Shown here piece by piece: positions 16,949 to 25,134 of a stretch of DNA of 64,000 nucleotides (position 1 is its first letter; the number at the start of each line of letters is the position of its first letter). The stretch spans positions 163,124-227,123 of the forward strand of contig JAXMAM010000001.1 of NCBI GenBank assembly GCA_046350455.1. Reading direction: 5' to 3'. The notes below the pieces were generated by a model. That model ran no database searches, was not told the DNA's origin, and saw only the letters and a list, made by a program, of their open reading frames with translations. The DNA comes from CAZXGD01 sp046350455 (GTDB lineage: Bacteria > Planctomycetota > Phycisphaerae > Phycisphaerales > SM1A02). Position numbers and translations under genes: made by a program.

Positions 16949-18300
16949 GCAGCCTCCGGCGCAGAGGGCCGCAGCAGCGGTGCCAGCTCAGGGCTGCGCA
17001 GCGTCAGGCGCAAGGTCCACAGGAGGAGGAGCGCCACCGTGACGGCAAAGCCAGCAGCAGCGCCGCGGTCACCCACGCAGGCGCCGGCGGCGATCAGCGC
17101 CATGCCCACCGCGCCAGCGCCAATGCTGGCGCGCGCCACCAGGTCTGGGCGGCCTGCGGCAGAGCACAGCGGGATCACCCACAGGAGCGCCGCAGAGAAG
17201 GGGAAGGCCAGGATCATCACCTGCAAGGCTGGGATGGCCGCCTGGTACCGCTCTTCCAGCAGCGCCCGGATGACCGCAGGCCCGGCCAGCTCCACCAGCA
17301 GCACCACCGCGCAGCCAAACACCACGCCCCAGGTGCACAGGGTGCGCACCATGCGCGCCAGGCGCTGCCCGTGGCCGTGGTGGTACGCCGCCGCCAGCCG
17401 CGGCTGCACCGCCAGCTGGAGCGGACCCAGCGTGGTGTCTGCAGCCGTGTACATGGTCTTGGCCACCTGGTACGGGCCAGCAGCAGCCGGGCCAGCGATG
17501 AAGCCCAGCAGCATGGTGTCCAGCTCGCGCAGCGGCATGAGCCCAATGCCGCTGAGCCACGAGTGGCGCAGGAACGTGCGCAGGTCATCAGGCGTCTGCG
17601 CGGCCCCCTCTGCCTGCGCGGCCGCACCGCCCGCGCAGGTGGCGCGCTGCATCATGCCGTCGCGGCGCGCTGCCACCAGCGCTGCGGTGTTCAGCAGCAC
17701 GGCGCTCACCGCCACGCCGCACAGCACTGTGCCAAGCGCAGCGCTGGGCGTGGTCATGCCTGTCAGCCACACGGTGGCCACCGCGGCGCAGCGGGCCAGC
17801 GCGCCCAGCAGCGTGACCACAGCCAGCGGCACAAAGCGGTTGGTCACGCGCAGGTAGCTGCGCGCGCTGGCGTTGCCCACGTTCTTGGCGGTCACGATGC
17901 CCACGCACGCAGGCACCACCGCCAGCATGGGGGCGGCGCCATCGCGCAGCAGCGCGTAGCCCACCAGCGCAGCCGCAGCCACCACGCACGCCACCACGCC
18001 AGTGGTCACGTCGCTGCGCACGATGCGCCACACGTCGCGGTGCAGCAGGGCGGCCTGCCCGCGCGCCGCGTGCATGGTGTGGTAGCGGATCATGGCGTCC
18101 TGCCAGCGCTGGTCCAGGCAGGCAAAGACCACCGTGGCCGTGGCCAGCGCTGTGGCGGCCAGGCCCCAGCCCTCCACGCCCAGCAGCCGCGCCAGCACAA
18201 ACACAGTGGCGAATTCCGCCACGGCGGTCATGCCAGTGGCCACAGCCTGCGCAGCCAGGTCGCGGCGGATGCCGCCACGCTGCGCGGCTGGGCTGGTCAC
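16945..18300 (-). CDS. oligosaccharide flippase (Wzx/polysaccharide-synthesis membrane protein)
   Basis: 451 aa with about twelve hydrophobic helices, typical of MOP-superfamily Wzx flippases that turn lipid-linked repeat units to the periplasmic face. Recognisable stretches are VAEFATVFVLARLLGVEGWGL near the N-terminus and LPLRELDTMLLGFIAGPAAAGPYQVAKTMY in the middle, matching the conserved repeat of polysaccharide-export proteins. The start is GTG at 18300, whose TGA-overlap (GTGA) with the upstream glycosyltransferase stop indicates coupling; an ORF running further upstream would lie wholly inside that gene. It pairs with the Wzz-like and polymerase candidates downstream. Confidence 0.8.
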   Translation of the reverse strand: MTSPAAQRGGIRRDLAAQAVATGMTAVAEFATVFVLARLLGVEGWGLAATALATATVVFACLDQRWQDAMIRYHTMHAARGQAALLHRDVWRIVRSDVTTGVVACVVAAAALVGYALLRDGAAPMLAVVPACVGIVTAKNVGNASARSYLRVTNRFVPLAVVTLLGALARCAAVATVWLTGMTTPSAALGTVLCGVAVSAVLLNTAALVAARRDGMMQRATCAGGAAAQAEGAAQTPDDLRTFLRHSWLSGIGLMPLRELDTMLLGFIAGPAAAGPYQVAKTMYTAADTTLGPLQLAVQPRLAAAYHHGHGQRLARMVRTLCTWGVVFGCAVVLLVELAGPAVIRALLEERYQAAIPALQVMILAFPFSAALLWVIPLCSAAGRPDLVARASIGAGAVGMALIAAGACVGDRGAAAGFAVTVALLLLWTLRLTLRSPELAPLLRPSAPEAA

Positions 18301-19400
18301 TGCGCGCTCCAGTCCTTCTGCAGCAGGTCGCGCGCGGGCGCAAAGCCATGGCCCAGCGCGCGCGGACCTGCGGCCCACGTCACGGTGCGCACCGCAGGGC
18401 TGGCGATGTAGCGCAGCCAGTACCGGTGCAGCAGCGTGGTGGCCATCCAGCCCATGCCACCCTTGCGGCCCAGCGCGTGCAGCACGCCCTGGCGCACCAG
18501 CGCTGCCTCCACGATGCGCCGGCACGCCTCGGCAGCAGCGCGGTAGGCGTCGTCGTACTGGCCGCCGTCGCGCTGGTGCACGCGCGCGGCCACGCGGTCA
18601 ATGATCATGCGCGAGGTCCGGCTCCACTCGGCGTCCTGCATGATGCGCGCCAGCTGGTCTGCCTTGCGGCGCGTGCGCGTGCTGGTCTTGTCTCCATCCA
18701 GCTGGCGCAGCAGGTGCGGGAAGTCCTCCCACGCCACAGGGCCGCTGGCCACCAGCAGGGTGGTCTGGTACAGCTCCAGAAAGCCCACGTCGTCAGAGGG
18801 GAACTCATGCATGCCGCGCCACGCCTCCAGCAGCAGCTGGCGGTCGGTGATGCAGTACCACGTGGGCGCGTAGCTGGATGCGTGGTTCAGCAGGCGCTCG
18901 GCTGCGCGCGGGCTGCGCGCGTTCCACTTGCGCTCGTACTCAAACAGGCCAAACGGCCCGCCCGACTGGTTGAAGTACACCGTGCGCCCGCGGCACCCCA
19001 CCAGCGCCGGGTCTGCCTGCAGCACTTCCAGCGCGCGGTGGATGCCCTCCTCCACCATGAAGTCGTCGTTGTCGGTCAGCATCACCCAGCGGGTGTTGAT
19101 GGCCTCCAGCGCGTGGATCACCTTGGCCACGAACACCTTGATGCCCTTGTCGGGCGGATGCCGGTGATAGGTAATGGGGATGCTGGGGTTCTGCTGCTGG
19201 AACTCCGCCACCACAGCCGAGGCGTCCTGCTCCACGCTGCCATCTGCAATGTGCACAGGAATGCGCCACTCCACGCGGCGCATGTACTCCAGCCAGCGGC
19301 GCGTCAGGCCCAGGCGGTCCTTCAGCGTCAGCAGCACGGTGACCGGCAGCTCTTCAGCGCTGCCTGGACCTGCGGTGCGGGGTGGCTTTGCGGCGGCCAT
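18297..19400 (-). CDS. GT2-like glycosyltransferase (TIGR00180-type)
   Basis: 367 aa. The N-terminus after a short linker is VTVLLTLKDRLGLTRRWLEYM, a GT-A nucleotide-binding strand, and the metal-binding DxD-type motif is MLTDNDDF. The middle part (FGLFEYERKWNARSPRAAERLLNHASSY) resembles TIGR00180-type glycosyltransferases found in capsule and LPS loci. It would add a sugar on the cytosolic side. It starts at ATG 19400, 9 bp after the CmcI-like gene, and overlaps the flippase start by 4 bp. The donor and acceptor are unknown; the Arg/Lys-rich C-terminal third has no recognised domain. Confidence 0.75.
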   Translation of the reverse strand: MAAAKPPRTAGPGSAEELPVTVLLTLKDRLGLTRRWLEYMRRVEWRIPVHIADGSVEQDASAVVAEFQQQNPSIPITYHRHPPDKGIKVFVAKVIHALEAINTRWVMLTDNDDFMVEEGIHRALEVLQADPALVGCRGRTVYFNQSGGPFGLFEYERKWNARSPRAAERLLNHASSYAPTWYCITDRQLLLEAWRGMHEFPSDDVGFLELYQTTLLVASGPVAWEDFPHLLRQLDGDKTSTRTRRKADQLARIMQDAEWSRTSRMIIDRVAARVHQRDGGQYDDAYRAAAEACRRIVEAALVRQGVLHALGRKGGMGWMATTLLHRYWLRYIASPAVRTVTWAAGPRALGHGFAPARDLLQKDWSAQ

Positions 19401-19409
19401 GCGTGCGGA

Positions 19410-20165
19410 TCACGGATCCTGCTGCGCCACCAGGTAGCCGCCTGGATGGCAGGAGAGAAGCAGCTTGGACTCCAGCTCGGTGTCCACGCGGAAGCGCGGG
19501 CACTCGGTCAGGAACTCCTTGACCGCGGTGGCAGGATTGTTGCCAGGGCCCCATGGGCGCGGGCGGTGCGCCTGCACCGGTATGTGCTCCACGATGGTGT
19601 CGCCTGCGATCAGGTAGCAGCCCTTGCCCACGTAGGGCGCAAAGGCGCGCAGCTCGCCCATGACGTGCTCGTGCGTGTGGTGCGAGTCAAGCACCACCAG
19701 CGTGCGCGTGGATCCGCCCAGGATCTGCCGGATGCGCTGGTGCGTGCTCTCCTCCAGGCTGCTGCCCTCGATGAGCTCGATGCGCTTGCTGAGCGGGCCA
19801 TGCGTGGCCAGGCGCTGGCGCAGGTCTGGCGGAATGAAGATGTCCACGCCAATGACCTTCTTGCCGCCCAGGAGCTCCAGCAGCGTGGCGTGGAACAGCA
19901 TGCCGCCGCCCCAGGCCACGCCGATCTCCAGCACATATTCGGGGCGCGTGCGCCAGATGATCTCCTGCAGCGCAAACATGTCCTGCGGCAGGTTGAGGAT
20001 GGGCTCGCCCATCCAGGTGGTCTGGTGCAACCAGCGATGGCGGTCCGCGCGCACCAGCACGTCCAGCGCGTCTGCGGCCAGCTGCGTGTCTGCAGCCATC
20101 TCCTGCGCAGCCTTGCGCTGCAGGTCTGCGAACTCCTGGCGCGTGATGATGGTCTTCTGGGTCAT
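19410..20165 (-). CDS. CmcI-family SAM-dependent methyltransferase (cephalosporin hydroxylase-like)
   Basis: 251 aa. The core matches the CmcI/rhamnosyl O-methyltransferase family: MGEPILNLPQDMFALQEIIW, then SAM motif I VLEIGVAWGGGMLFHA, and the metal-binding segment LDSHHTHEHVMGEL with acidic and histidine residues. Members methylate sugar hydroxyls in antibiotics and in LPS. The start ATG (20165) overlaps the upstream SDR stop by 4 bp, and the next gene follows after 9 bp, so it is part of the long minus-strand operon. It probably O-methylates a sugar of the glycan. Confidence 0.85.
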   Translation of the reverse strand: MTQKTIITRQEFADLQRKAAQEMAADTQLAADALDVLVRADRHRWLHQTTWMGEPILNLPQDMFALQEIIWRTRPEYVLEIGVAWGGGMLFHATLLELLGGKKVIGVDIFIPPDLRQRLATHGPLSKRIELIEGSSLEESTHQRIRQILGGSTRTLVVLDSHHTHEHVMGELRAFAPYVGKGCYLIAGDTIVEHIPVQAHRPRPWGPGNNPATAVKEFLTECPRFRVDTELESKLLLSCHPGGYLVAQQDP

Positions 20166-21136
20166 GGTGCGGCGGCGGTGCAGGTGGCGGTGCGGGAATG
20201 CGCTGGCAGCGGGGCGCGCTGGCCCAGCAGCTCAAGCGTCTGCGTGATGGCGGTGCGGATGCTGCCGCGCGGCGCCCAGCCAGTGGCGCGGATGCGCGCG
20301 TCCAGCACCTCGTAGGAGAGCTGGTTCATGATGCGCTCGTCCACCAGGCGCACCTCCAGCGTGGGCACGTGCTGGCGGATGGCGGTCACAATGTCATCCA
20401 CCGTGTGGTTGGCTGTCAGGATGTTGTAGATGCGGCCGTCGAACAAATCTGCGCGCAGGATGTGCCCGATGGCTGCGCACGCGTCGCCCAGCTCAAGGTA
20501 GGGGCGCTTCTGGTGCATGGCCGTGCGCCACACGGTGACGGGCTGGCCCATGGCCGCCTGCCAGCAGAACTTGTTCACCGCAGTGTGAAAGCGCATGCCT
20601 GGCGAGGTACCAGCAATCGTCCCGAACCTGCAGGTGATGAAACGCAGGCCAAGCTTGGGTGCTTCCTGCTGCAGCCAGGCCTCCTCGCGCAGCTTGGTCT
20701 CTGCGTAGGGGCTCTGTGGCTTCAGGTCTTCTGGGCCGCACGCCTCGTCCACCACGGTGGACTGCGTGCCATACACGCTGGTGCTTGACAGATGGATGAC
20801 CGCCGCCCCGCACGCGGCCGCGGCCTGCGCCACGCCCACCGTGGCATGGAAGTTGTTGCGCTCCACCTCTGCAGCGCGGTCCACGCTGCCAGCAGCGTCC
20901 GTCATGGCGGCCAGGTGCACCACGGTGCTGCAGCCGGCCAGCAGCCGCTCCAGCCCAGGCGCAGTGACGTCCACCTGCGCAAACTGGCAGTTTGCAGGGA
21001 GCCCAAAGAGCGACGCGTACCGCTGCGTGGCAAGGTTGTCCAGAAGCAGCACTTCGGTGCTGGGGCTGCCTGCGGCCAGCTCGCGCGCCAGCCGCGAACC
21101 AATGTGACCGAGGGCGCCCGTGATGGCAATCCGCAT
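20162..21136 (-). CDS. NAD-dependent epimerase/dehydratase (extended SDR)
   Basis: 324 aa. ITGALGHIGSRLARELA at residues 4-20 is the dinucleotide-binding motif; the catalytic serine/tyrosine/lysine are in HLSSTSVYG and SPYAETKLREEAW. It acts on a nucleotide-sugar, as epimerase, reductase or dehydratase; the exact reaction cannot be read. The start at ATG 21136 follows a perfect TATACT box 7 nt upstream and leads the minus-strand operon that continues through the methyltransferase, glycosyltransferase, flippase and onward. The upstream region is only 33 bp to the divergent methyltransferase gene. Confidence 0.85.
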   Translation of the reverse strand: MRIAITGALGHIGSRLARELAAGSPSTEVLLLDNLATQRYASLFGLPANCQFAQVDVTAPGLERLLAGCSTVVHLAAMTDAAGSVDRAAEVERNNFHATVGVAQAAAACGAAVIHLSSTSVYGTQSTVVDEACGPEDLKPQSPYAETKLREEAWLQQEAPKLGLRFITCRFGTIAGTSPGMRFHTAVNKFCWQAAMGQPVTVWRTAMHQKRPYLELGDACAAIGHILRADLFDGRIYNILTANHTVDDIVTAIRQHVPTLEVRLVDERIMNQLSYEVLDARIRATGWAPRGSIRTAITQTLELLGQRAPLPAHSRTATCTAAAP

Positions 21137-21143
21137 CCGTTGA

Positions 21144-21149
21144 AGTATA
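21144..21149 (-). promoter_or_regulatory. -10 box TATACT leading the minus-strand glycan operon
   Basis: TATACT lies 7 nt before ATG 21136. It is the closest match to a canonical -10 in the window and heads a run of tightly spaced or overlapping genes. Confidence 0.6.
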
Positions 21150-21169
21150 ACAGCCAGCGGTCCTTCACC

Positions 21170-21922
21170 ATGAGCGTCGCCACGTCCGAGCCTGTCTGGT
21201 CCGGCATCCACGCGTCGTTCGACGCCGTGGGAGCCACGGCCAATCCATTTGACGAGGAGCGCTGGCTTGAGAGCTGCCGCGCGCGCGTGCTGCGCTTCCG
21301 GCAGCAGTGCGCAGAGGACGCGCGCCCACCGCTGCACGACCGGCCAACGGTGATGCCCGCTGTGCTGGCCACGCTGGCTGCGCGCGGCCCGCTGCGCGTG
21401 GTGGATGTGGGCGGTGGCGCTGGCGTCAGCTACCTGCAGGCCCAGCTGTGCGCGCCCGGCTGCGTGGAGCGCTGGACGGTGGTGGAGCGCCCAACGCTGT
21501 GCGCACCGCTGGCTGCGCTGCATGCAGGCGACCCGCGCCTTGTGTTCCAGCCCACGCTGGCCAGCGCTGGCGCGTGCAACCTGGCGCTCTTTGCCGCCTC
21601 GCTTCACTACCTGCAGGACTGGCAGGGCGCGCTTGCGCAGGCCGCTGGCACTGGCTGCACCTGGATGCTGCTTGAGGAGGTGCCTGCTGTGAACGTGGCC
21701 ACCTACGCCACGGGCCAGCGCTACTACGACCGGCGCATCCCGGTGTGGATGCTCAGCCACGCAGAACTGGTGGAGCATCTGCGCGCGCTTGGCTTTGCGC
21801 TGCGCATGCATGAGCGCTACCCCAGCCCGGTGAACGGCGCGCTGCGCGAGTTCCCCATGGACAACTTTCCGCCCTCGCACCGCGTGGGCTACGCATCCAC
21901 CTACCTCTTCACGCGCGCATGA
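21170..21922 (+). CDS. putative SAM methyltransferase, TIGR04325 type
   Basis: 250 aa. The SAM-binding motif I is VVDVGGGAGVSYLQ, with a spacing and C-terminal half (LEEVPAVNVATYATGQRYYDRRIPVWMLSH) that resemble the TIGR04325 group of putative methyltransferases found in LPS and capsule clusters. It probably methylates a sugar or a small acyl group during glycan assembly. ATG 21170 is the first of a plus-strand operon whose five downstream genes overlap or lie within 10 bp. No good ribosome-binding site is visible before it; TATAAC at 21146-21151 may serve as its -10 with a short leader. Confidence 0.75.
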   Translation: MSVATSEPVWSGIHASFDAVGATANPFDEERWLESCRARVLRFRQQCAEDARPPLHDRPTVMPAVLATLAARGPLRVVDVGGGAGVSYLQAQLCAPGCVERWTVVERPTLCAPLAALHAGDPRLVFQPTLASAGACNLALFAASLHYLQDWQGALAQAAGTGCTWMLLEEVPAVNVATYATGQRYYDRRIPVWMLSHAELVEHLRALGFALRMHERYPSPVNGALREFPMDNFPPSHRVGYASTYLFTRA

Positions 21923-22413
21923 CCGCACCAGCGCCCACGCACAGCGTCCTTCCCAGCGCCATTCCGGGCGTGGCGGTGCAGCAGCTCCGCACCTTTGCAG
22001 ATGACCGCGGCTTCTTCCGCGAGATCATCCGCGCCAGCAGCCCGGAGTTCACAGGCGGCTTTGGGCAGCTGAGCCACAGCGAGGTCTTCCCTGGCGTGCT
22101 CAAGGCCTGGCACGCGCACCGCGTGCAGCATCAGTGGACGTACGTGGCGCACGGCACGCTGCTGGTGGCGCTGGCCGACACGCGCGCGGGGTCGCCCACG
22201 CAGGGCAAGGTGGCTTCCTTCCTGGCGGGGCGCAATGCAGACGTGCAGCTCTACGGCTTTCCGCCTGGCGTGCTGCACGGCTACCTGAACGTGGGCCAGA
22301 CAGCGCAGGTCATCTACGTGACCAGCGGCCAGTACGACCTGGCCGACGAAGTGCGCGTTGACCCCTACGACCCCAGCGTGCCGTTCGACTGGCGCGCCTC
22401 CCGCGCCCGGTAG
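21919..22413 (+). CDS. RmlC-like dTDP-4-dehydrorhamnose 3,5-epimerase family protein
   Basis: 164 aa single-domain cupin of RmlC type. FADDRGFFREIIR matches the conserved D-RG-F-E segment, the catalytic-His region is VLKAWHAHRVQHQW in place of the usual RGLHYQ, and the barrel strands continue through FPPGVLHGYLNVG. It likely epimerises, or acts as an isomerase on, a 4-keto-6-deoxy nucleotide-sugar. ATGA overlap with the methyltransferase upstream; the stop TAG at 22411-22413 is 10 bp before the aminotransferase start. No dedicated rmlD is seen in the window, so the product need not be rhamnose. Confidence 0.8.
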   Translation: MTAPAPTHSVLPSAIPGVAVQQLRTFADDRGFFREIIRASSPEFTGGFGQLSHSEVFPGVLKAWHAHRVQHQWTYVAHGTLLVALADTRAGSPTQGKVASFLAGRNADVQLYGFPPGVLHGYLNVGQTAQVIYVTSGQYDLADEVRVDPYDPSVPFDWRASRAR

Positions 22414-22416
22414 CAT
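22411..22416 (+). promoter_or_regulatory. -10-like box TAGCAT before the DegT aminotransferase
   Basis: TAGCAT lies 7 nt before ATG 22424 and overlaps the stop codon of the upstream epimerase gene; an internal promoter is possible. Confidence 0.3.
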
Positions 22417-22423
22417 TGGTGCC

Positions 22424-23569
22424 ATGCAAACGCTTGCTGCGCCCGGCACCATCTTTGCCGCAGGGCCATCCATCACCCAGACCGAGATCGCCGCGGTCAT
22501 GGACGCTGTCACCAACGGCTGGTACGAGCGCGCGTACGAGTACTGCGAGCGCTTCCAGAGCGAGTTTGCCGCGTATCACGGCCGCAAGTTTGCGCTGATG
22601 ACGCCCAACTGCACCACCGCCATCCACCTGCTGCTGGCGGGCCTTGGCATCCAGGACGGCGACGAAGTCATCGTGCCCGAGTGCACGTGGATCGGCAGCA
22701 CAGCGGGCATCACCTACCAGCGGGCCACGCCGGTGTTCTGCGACATCGAGCGCGACACCTGGTGCCTGGATCCGCGCTCGGTGGAGCGCGCCATCACGCC
22801 GCGCACCAAGGCCATCCTGGCAGTGGACCTGTTTGGCAACATGCCGCGCATGGAGGTGCTGCAGGCCATCGCAGACAAGCACGGCATTCCGCTCATCGAG
22901 GACGCCGCCGAAGCCGTGGGCAGCGTGTACAAGGGCCGCAAGGCTGGATCGTTTGGCAAGGCCAGCACGTTCAGCTTCCACCGCACCAAGACCATCACCA
23001 CGGGCGAGGGCGGCATGCTGCTCACCGACGACCCCGCGCTGTACGAGCGCTGCTCCTTCCTGCGCGACCACGGCCGCCGCAAGGATGGACCCGCGTACTA
23101 CAACTTTGAGGTCACCTTCAAGTACATGCCGTTCAACGTGCAGGCTGCGCTGGGCTGGGCGCAGCTGCAGCGCGTGGAGGAGCTGGTGGCCATCAAGCGC
23201 CACCACCTGCAGACCTACCGCACGCAGCTGGCGGACATTCCAGACCTGCAGTTCAACCATGAGCCAGAGGGCGGCCGCAACGGCGCGTGGATCACGGGCG
23301 TGGTCTTTGGCGCCAGCCACGGCCTGACCAAGGCAGACGCGCTCAAGCGCCTGCCACCCATGGGCATGCCAGCGCGGCCGTTCTTCTATCCGCTGTCGTC
23401 GCTGCCGGCGTATGGCTCGCGCGGCGACCAGATGTGCCAGCGCAACCCCGTGGCGTACGACATCTCGGCGCGCGCCATCAACCTGCCGGGCGCCATGAAC
23501 ATGACCGATGCGCAGCTGGAATGGGTGTGCCAGTGCATGCGCACCTTCCTGAGCGGCGCAGGCAGGTAG
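22424..23569 (+). CDS. DegT/DnrJ/EryC1 sugar aminotransferase (perosamine synthase-like)
   Basis: 381 aa PLP enzyme of the secondary-metabolite/sugar aminotransferase family. The internal aldimine lysine is Lys189 in STFSFHRTKTITTGEGG and the PLP-pyridine aspartate is Asp160 in LIEDAAEAVGS. It transfers an amino group from glutamate to a keto-sugar nucleotide; the HRTKTITTGEGG context resembles 4-aminotransferases such as GDP-perosamine synthase. It stands immediately before an N-formyltransferase, the pairing used to make 4-formamido-4,6-dideoxy sugars. ATG 22424 gives a normal N-terminus. The nucleotide carrier (GDP, UDP or dTDP) is not determined; no GDP-mannose dehydratase lies in the window. 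Confidence 0.9.
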   Translation: MQTLAAPGTIFAAGPSITQTEIAAVMDAVTNGWYERAYEYCERFQSEFAAYHGRKFALMTPNCTTAIHLLLAGLGIQDGDEVIVPECTWIGSTAGITYQRATPVFCDIERDTWCLDPRSVERAITPRTKAILAVDLFGNMPRMEVLQAIADKHGIPLIEDAAEAVGSVYKGRKAGSFGKASTFSFHRTKTITTGEGGMLLTDDPALYERCSFLRDHGRRKDGPAYYNFEVTFKYMPFNVQAALGWAQLQRVEELVAIKRHHLQTYRTQLADIPDLQFNHEPEGGRNGAWITGVVFGASHGLTKADALKRLPPMGMPARPFFYPLSSLPAYGSRGDQMCQRNPVAYDISARAINLPGAMNMTDAQLEWVCQCMRTFLSGAGR

Positions 23570-23575
23570 CACCTC

Positions 23576-24325
23576 ATGCGCACTGTGCTGATGGCAGACA
23601 AGGCAGTGGGCGAGGCCATCGCCCGCTTTCTGCTGGACGAGCACCGGGACACCCTGGAGCTGGTGGTCACCACCGCGGACAACCAGATCAGCCAGCTGGC
23701 GCGCCAGGCTGGCGTGCCCACCACCGTGTACCAGTCCGAGCCAGCGCTCCTGCAGCAGCTGGAGGGCCGCACTGTGGACCTGGGCGTGCTGGCGTGGTGG
23801 CCGCACATCCTGCGCGCACCGCTCATCCAGCGGCCGCGGCTTGGCATCATCAACACGCATCCCAGCCTGCTGCCGCACAACCGCGGCAAGCACTACTACT
23901 TCTGGGCCATCGTGGAGCGCGCGCCCTTTGGCGTCAGCCTGCACTGGGTGAATCAGGCTGTGGACGCTGGCCCCGTGGTGGCGCAGCAGGAGATCCCCTA
24001 CGACTGGACCGACACAGGCAAGACGCTCTTTGACAAGGCGCAGCGCGCCATGCCAGAGCTGTTCCGCGCCACCTATCCGCGCCTCCTGCGCGGCGAGCTG
24101 CCACGCATGCCGCAGCCAGAGGGCGTGGGCTCCTTCCACCACTCGCGCGAGCTGGAGGGCGCCAGCCAGATCCACCTGGACCGCACCTACACCGGGCGCG
24201 AGCTGCTCAACCTGATGCGCGCGCGCACGTTTGAGGAGTACCAGGGCTGCTGGTTTGTGGATGGCGACCAGCGCTTTGACGTGCGCACGGTGATCCGCCC
24301 GCTGAAGGAAGGCGGGCCAGCGTGA
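23576..24325 (+). CDS. sugar N-formyltransferase (methionyl-tRNA formyltransferase fold)
   Basis: 249 aa. The catalytic triad of N10-formyltetrahydrofolate-dependent transferases is visible: Asn93 and His95 in INTHPSLLPHNRG and Asp130 in NQAVDAGPVV, a spacing like that of Fmt. It lacks the long tRNA-binding C-terminal domain of Fmt, as expected of a sugar formyltransferase. Located 6 bp after the DegT gene, it very likely formylates the amino group that enzyme installs. The C-terminal ~60 residues (HLDRTYTGRELLNLMRARTF) form a short accessory domain seen in other sugar formyltransferases. Confidence 0.88.
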   Translation: MRTVLMADKAVGEAIARFLLDEHRDTLELVVTTADNQISQLARQAGVPTTVYQSEPALLQQLEGRTVDLGVLAWWPHILRAPLIQRPRLGIINTHPSLLPHNRGKHYYFWAIVERAPFGVSLHWVNQAVDAGPVVAQQEIPYDWTDTGKTLFDKAQRAMPELFRATYPRLLRGELPRMPQPEGVGSFHHSRELEGASQIHLDRTYTGRELLNLMRARTFEEYQGCWFVDGDQRFDVRTVIRPLKEGGPA

Positions 24326-25134
24326 GCAGCGACACGCACGCCACACACAGCGCAGACCCGCCGGACATCCCGCTGGAGCGCATCCTGGAGTTCTGGGCTG
24401 GGCGCGCCAGCATGGGCGAGCGCGCTGGCACCGAGGACTATCAGCTCACCCGCCTGGAGCGCGCGTTCATCCGCACTGTGGTGCCTGCTGGCTCCACAGT
24501 GTGCGACCTGGGCTGCGGCAATGCGTTCACCCTGTGCGAGTTGGCCAGCCAGCACGGCTGCCGCGGCGTGGGCGTGGACGCCAGCGCAGCCATGGTGGAG
24601 GCTGGCCGCGCGCTGGCTGCAGGGCAGGGCGTGGAGGACCGCGTGGCGGTGGTGCACGCAGAGCTGCCGCACGTGCCCGCTGGGCTGGGAGACTTTGACG
24701 CCGTGCTGCTGCAGCGCTGCCTCATCTGCCAGGGCTCGCGGCAGGCGCAGCGCCGCACCTTCCGCGCAGCGCAGGCCTTGGTGCGCCCTGGCGGCGTGCT
24801 AGTGATGCTGGAGTGCAGCATCGAAGGCAATGAAGCCACCAACGCCCTGCGCGCGCTGCTCAGCCTGCCCCGCATCGAGCCGCCGTGGCACACGCTGTTC
24901 CTGCACGAGGCAGAGGTGCTGCGCTGGCAGGAGCCTGCCTTCCGCATCGAGCGCTTTGTGCACGTGAGCAGCACGTACCACTTTGTCAGCCGCGTGCTGT
25001 ATGCGCGCCAGGCAGGAGATCTGGGCGAGCCCACCCGCTACGACGGCCACCTGAACACCATCGCCATGGCGCTGCCGCAGGAGATTGGCAACTTTGGTCC
25101 CGTGAAGGCCTGGGTGTGGAGGCGCCACGCATGA
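24322..25134 (+). CDS. class I SAM-dependent methyltransferase
   Basis: 270 aa. Motif I is VCDLGCGNAFTL, followed by GVGVDASAAMVEAGRAL (motif II) and a typical seven-strand methyltransferase core up to LVRPGGVLVMLECS. The second half is helical and has no obvious substrate signature. It starts with GTG at 24322 in a GTGA overlap with the formyltransferase and its own stop overlaps the next gene's ATG by 4 bp. It most likely O- or N-methylates an intermediate of the formamido-sugar pathway or the finished residue. A non-sugar substrate cannot be excluded. Confidence 0.8.
   Translation: MSSDTHATHSADPPDIPLERILEFWAGRASMGERAGTEDYQLTRLERAFIRTVVPAGSTVCDLGCGNAFTLCELASQHGCRGVGVDASAAMVEAGRALAAGQGVEDRVAVVHAELPHVPAGLGDFDAVLLQRCLICQGSRQAQRRTFRAAQALVRPGGVLVMLECSIEGNEATNALRALLSLPRIEPPWHTLFLHEAEVLRWQEPAFRIERFVHVSSTYHFVSRVLYARQAGDLGEPTRYDGHLNTIAMALPQEIGNFGPVKAWVWRRHA

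Noticed and set aside
20162..22413. Rhamnose pathway on the basis of rmlA, rmlB and the RmlC-like gene
   Set aside because: No rmlD is recognisable, the RmlC-like protein is in a different operon with an unusual active-site segment, and the rmlBA operon continues into C-methyl and amino transfer instead.
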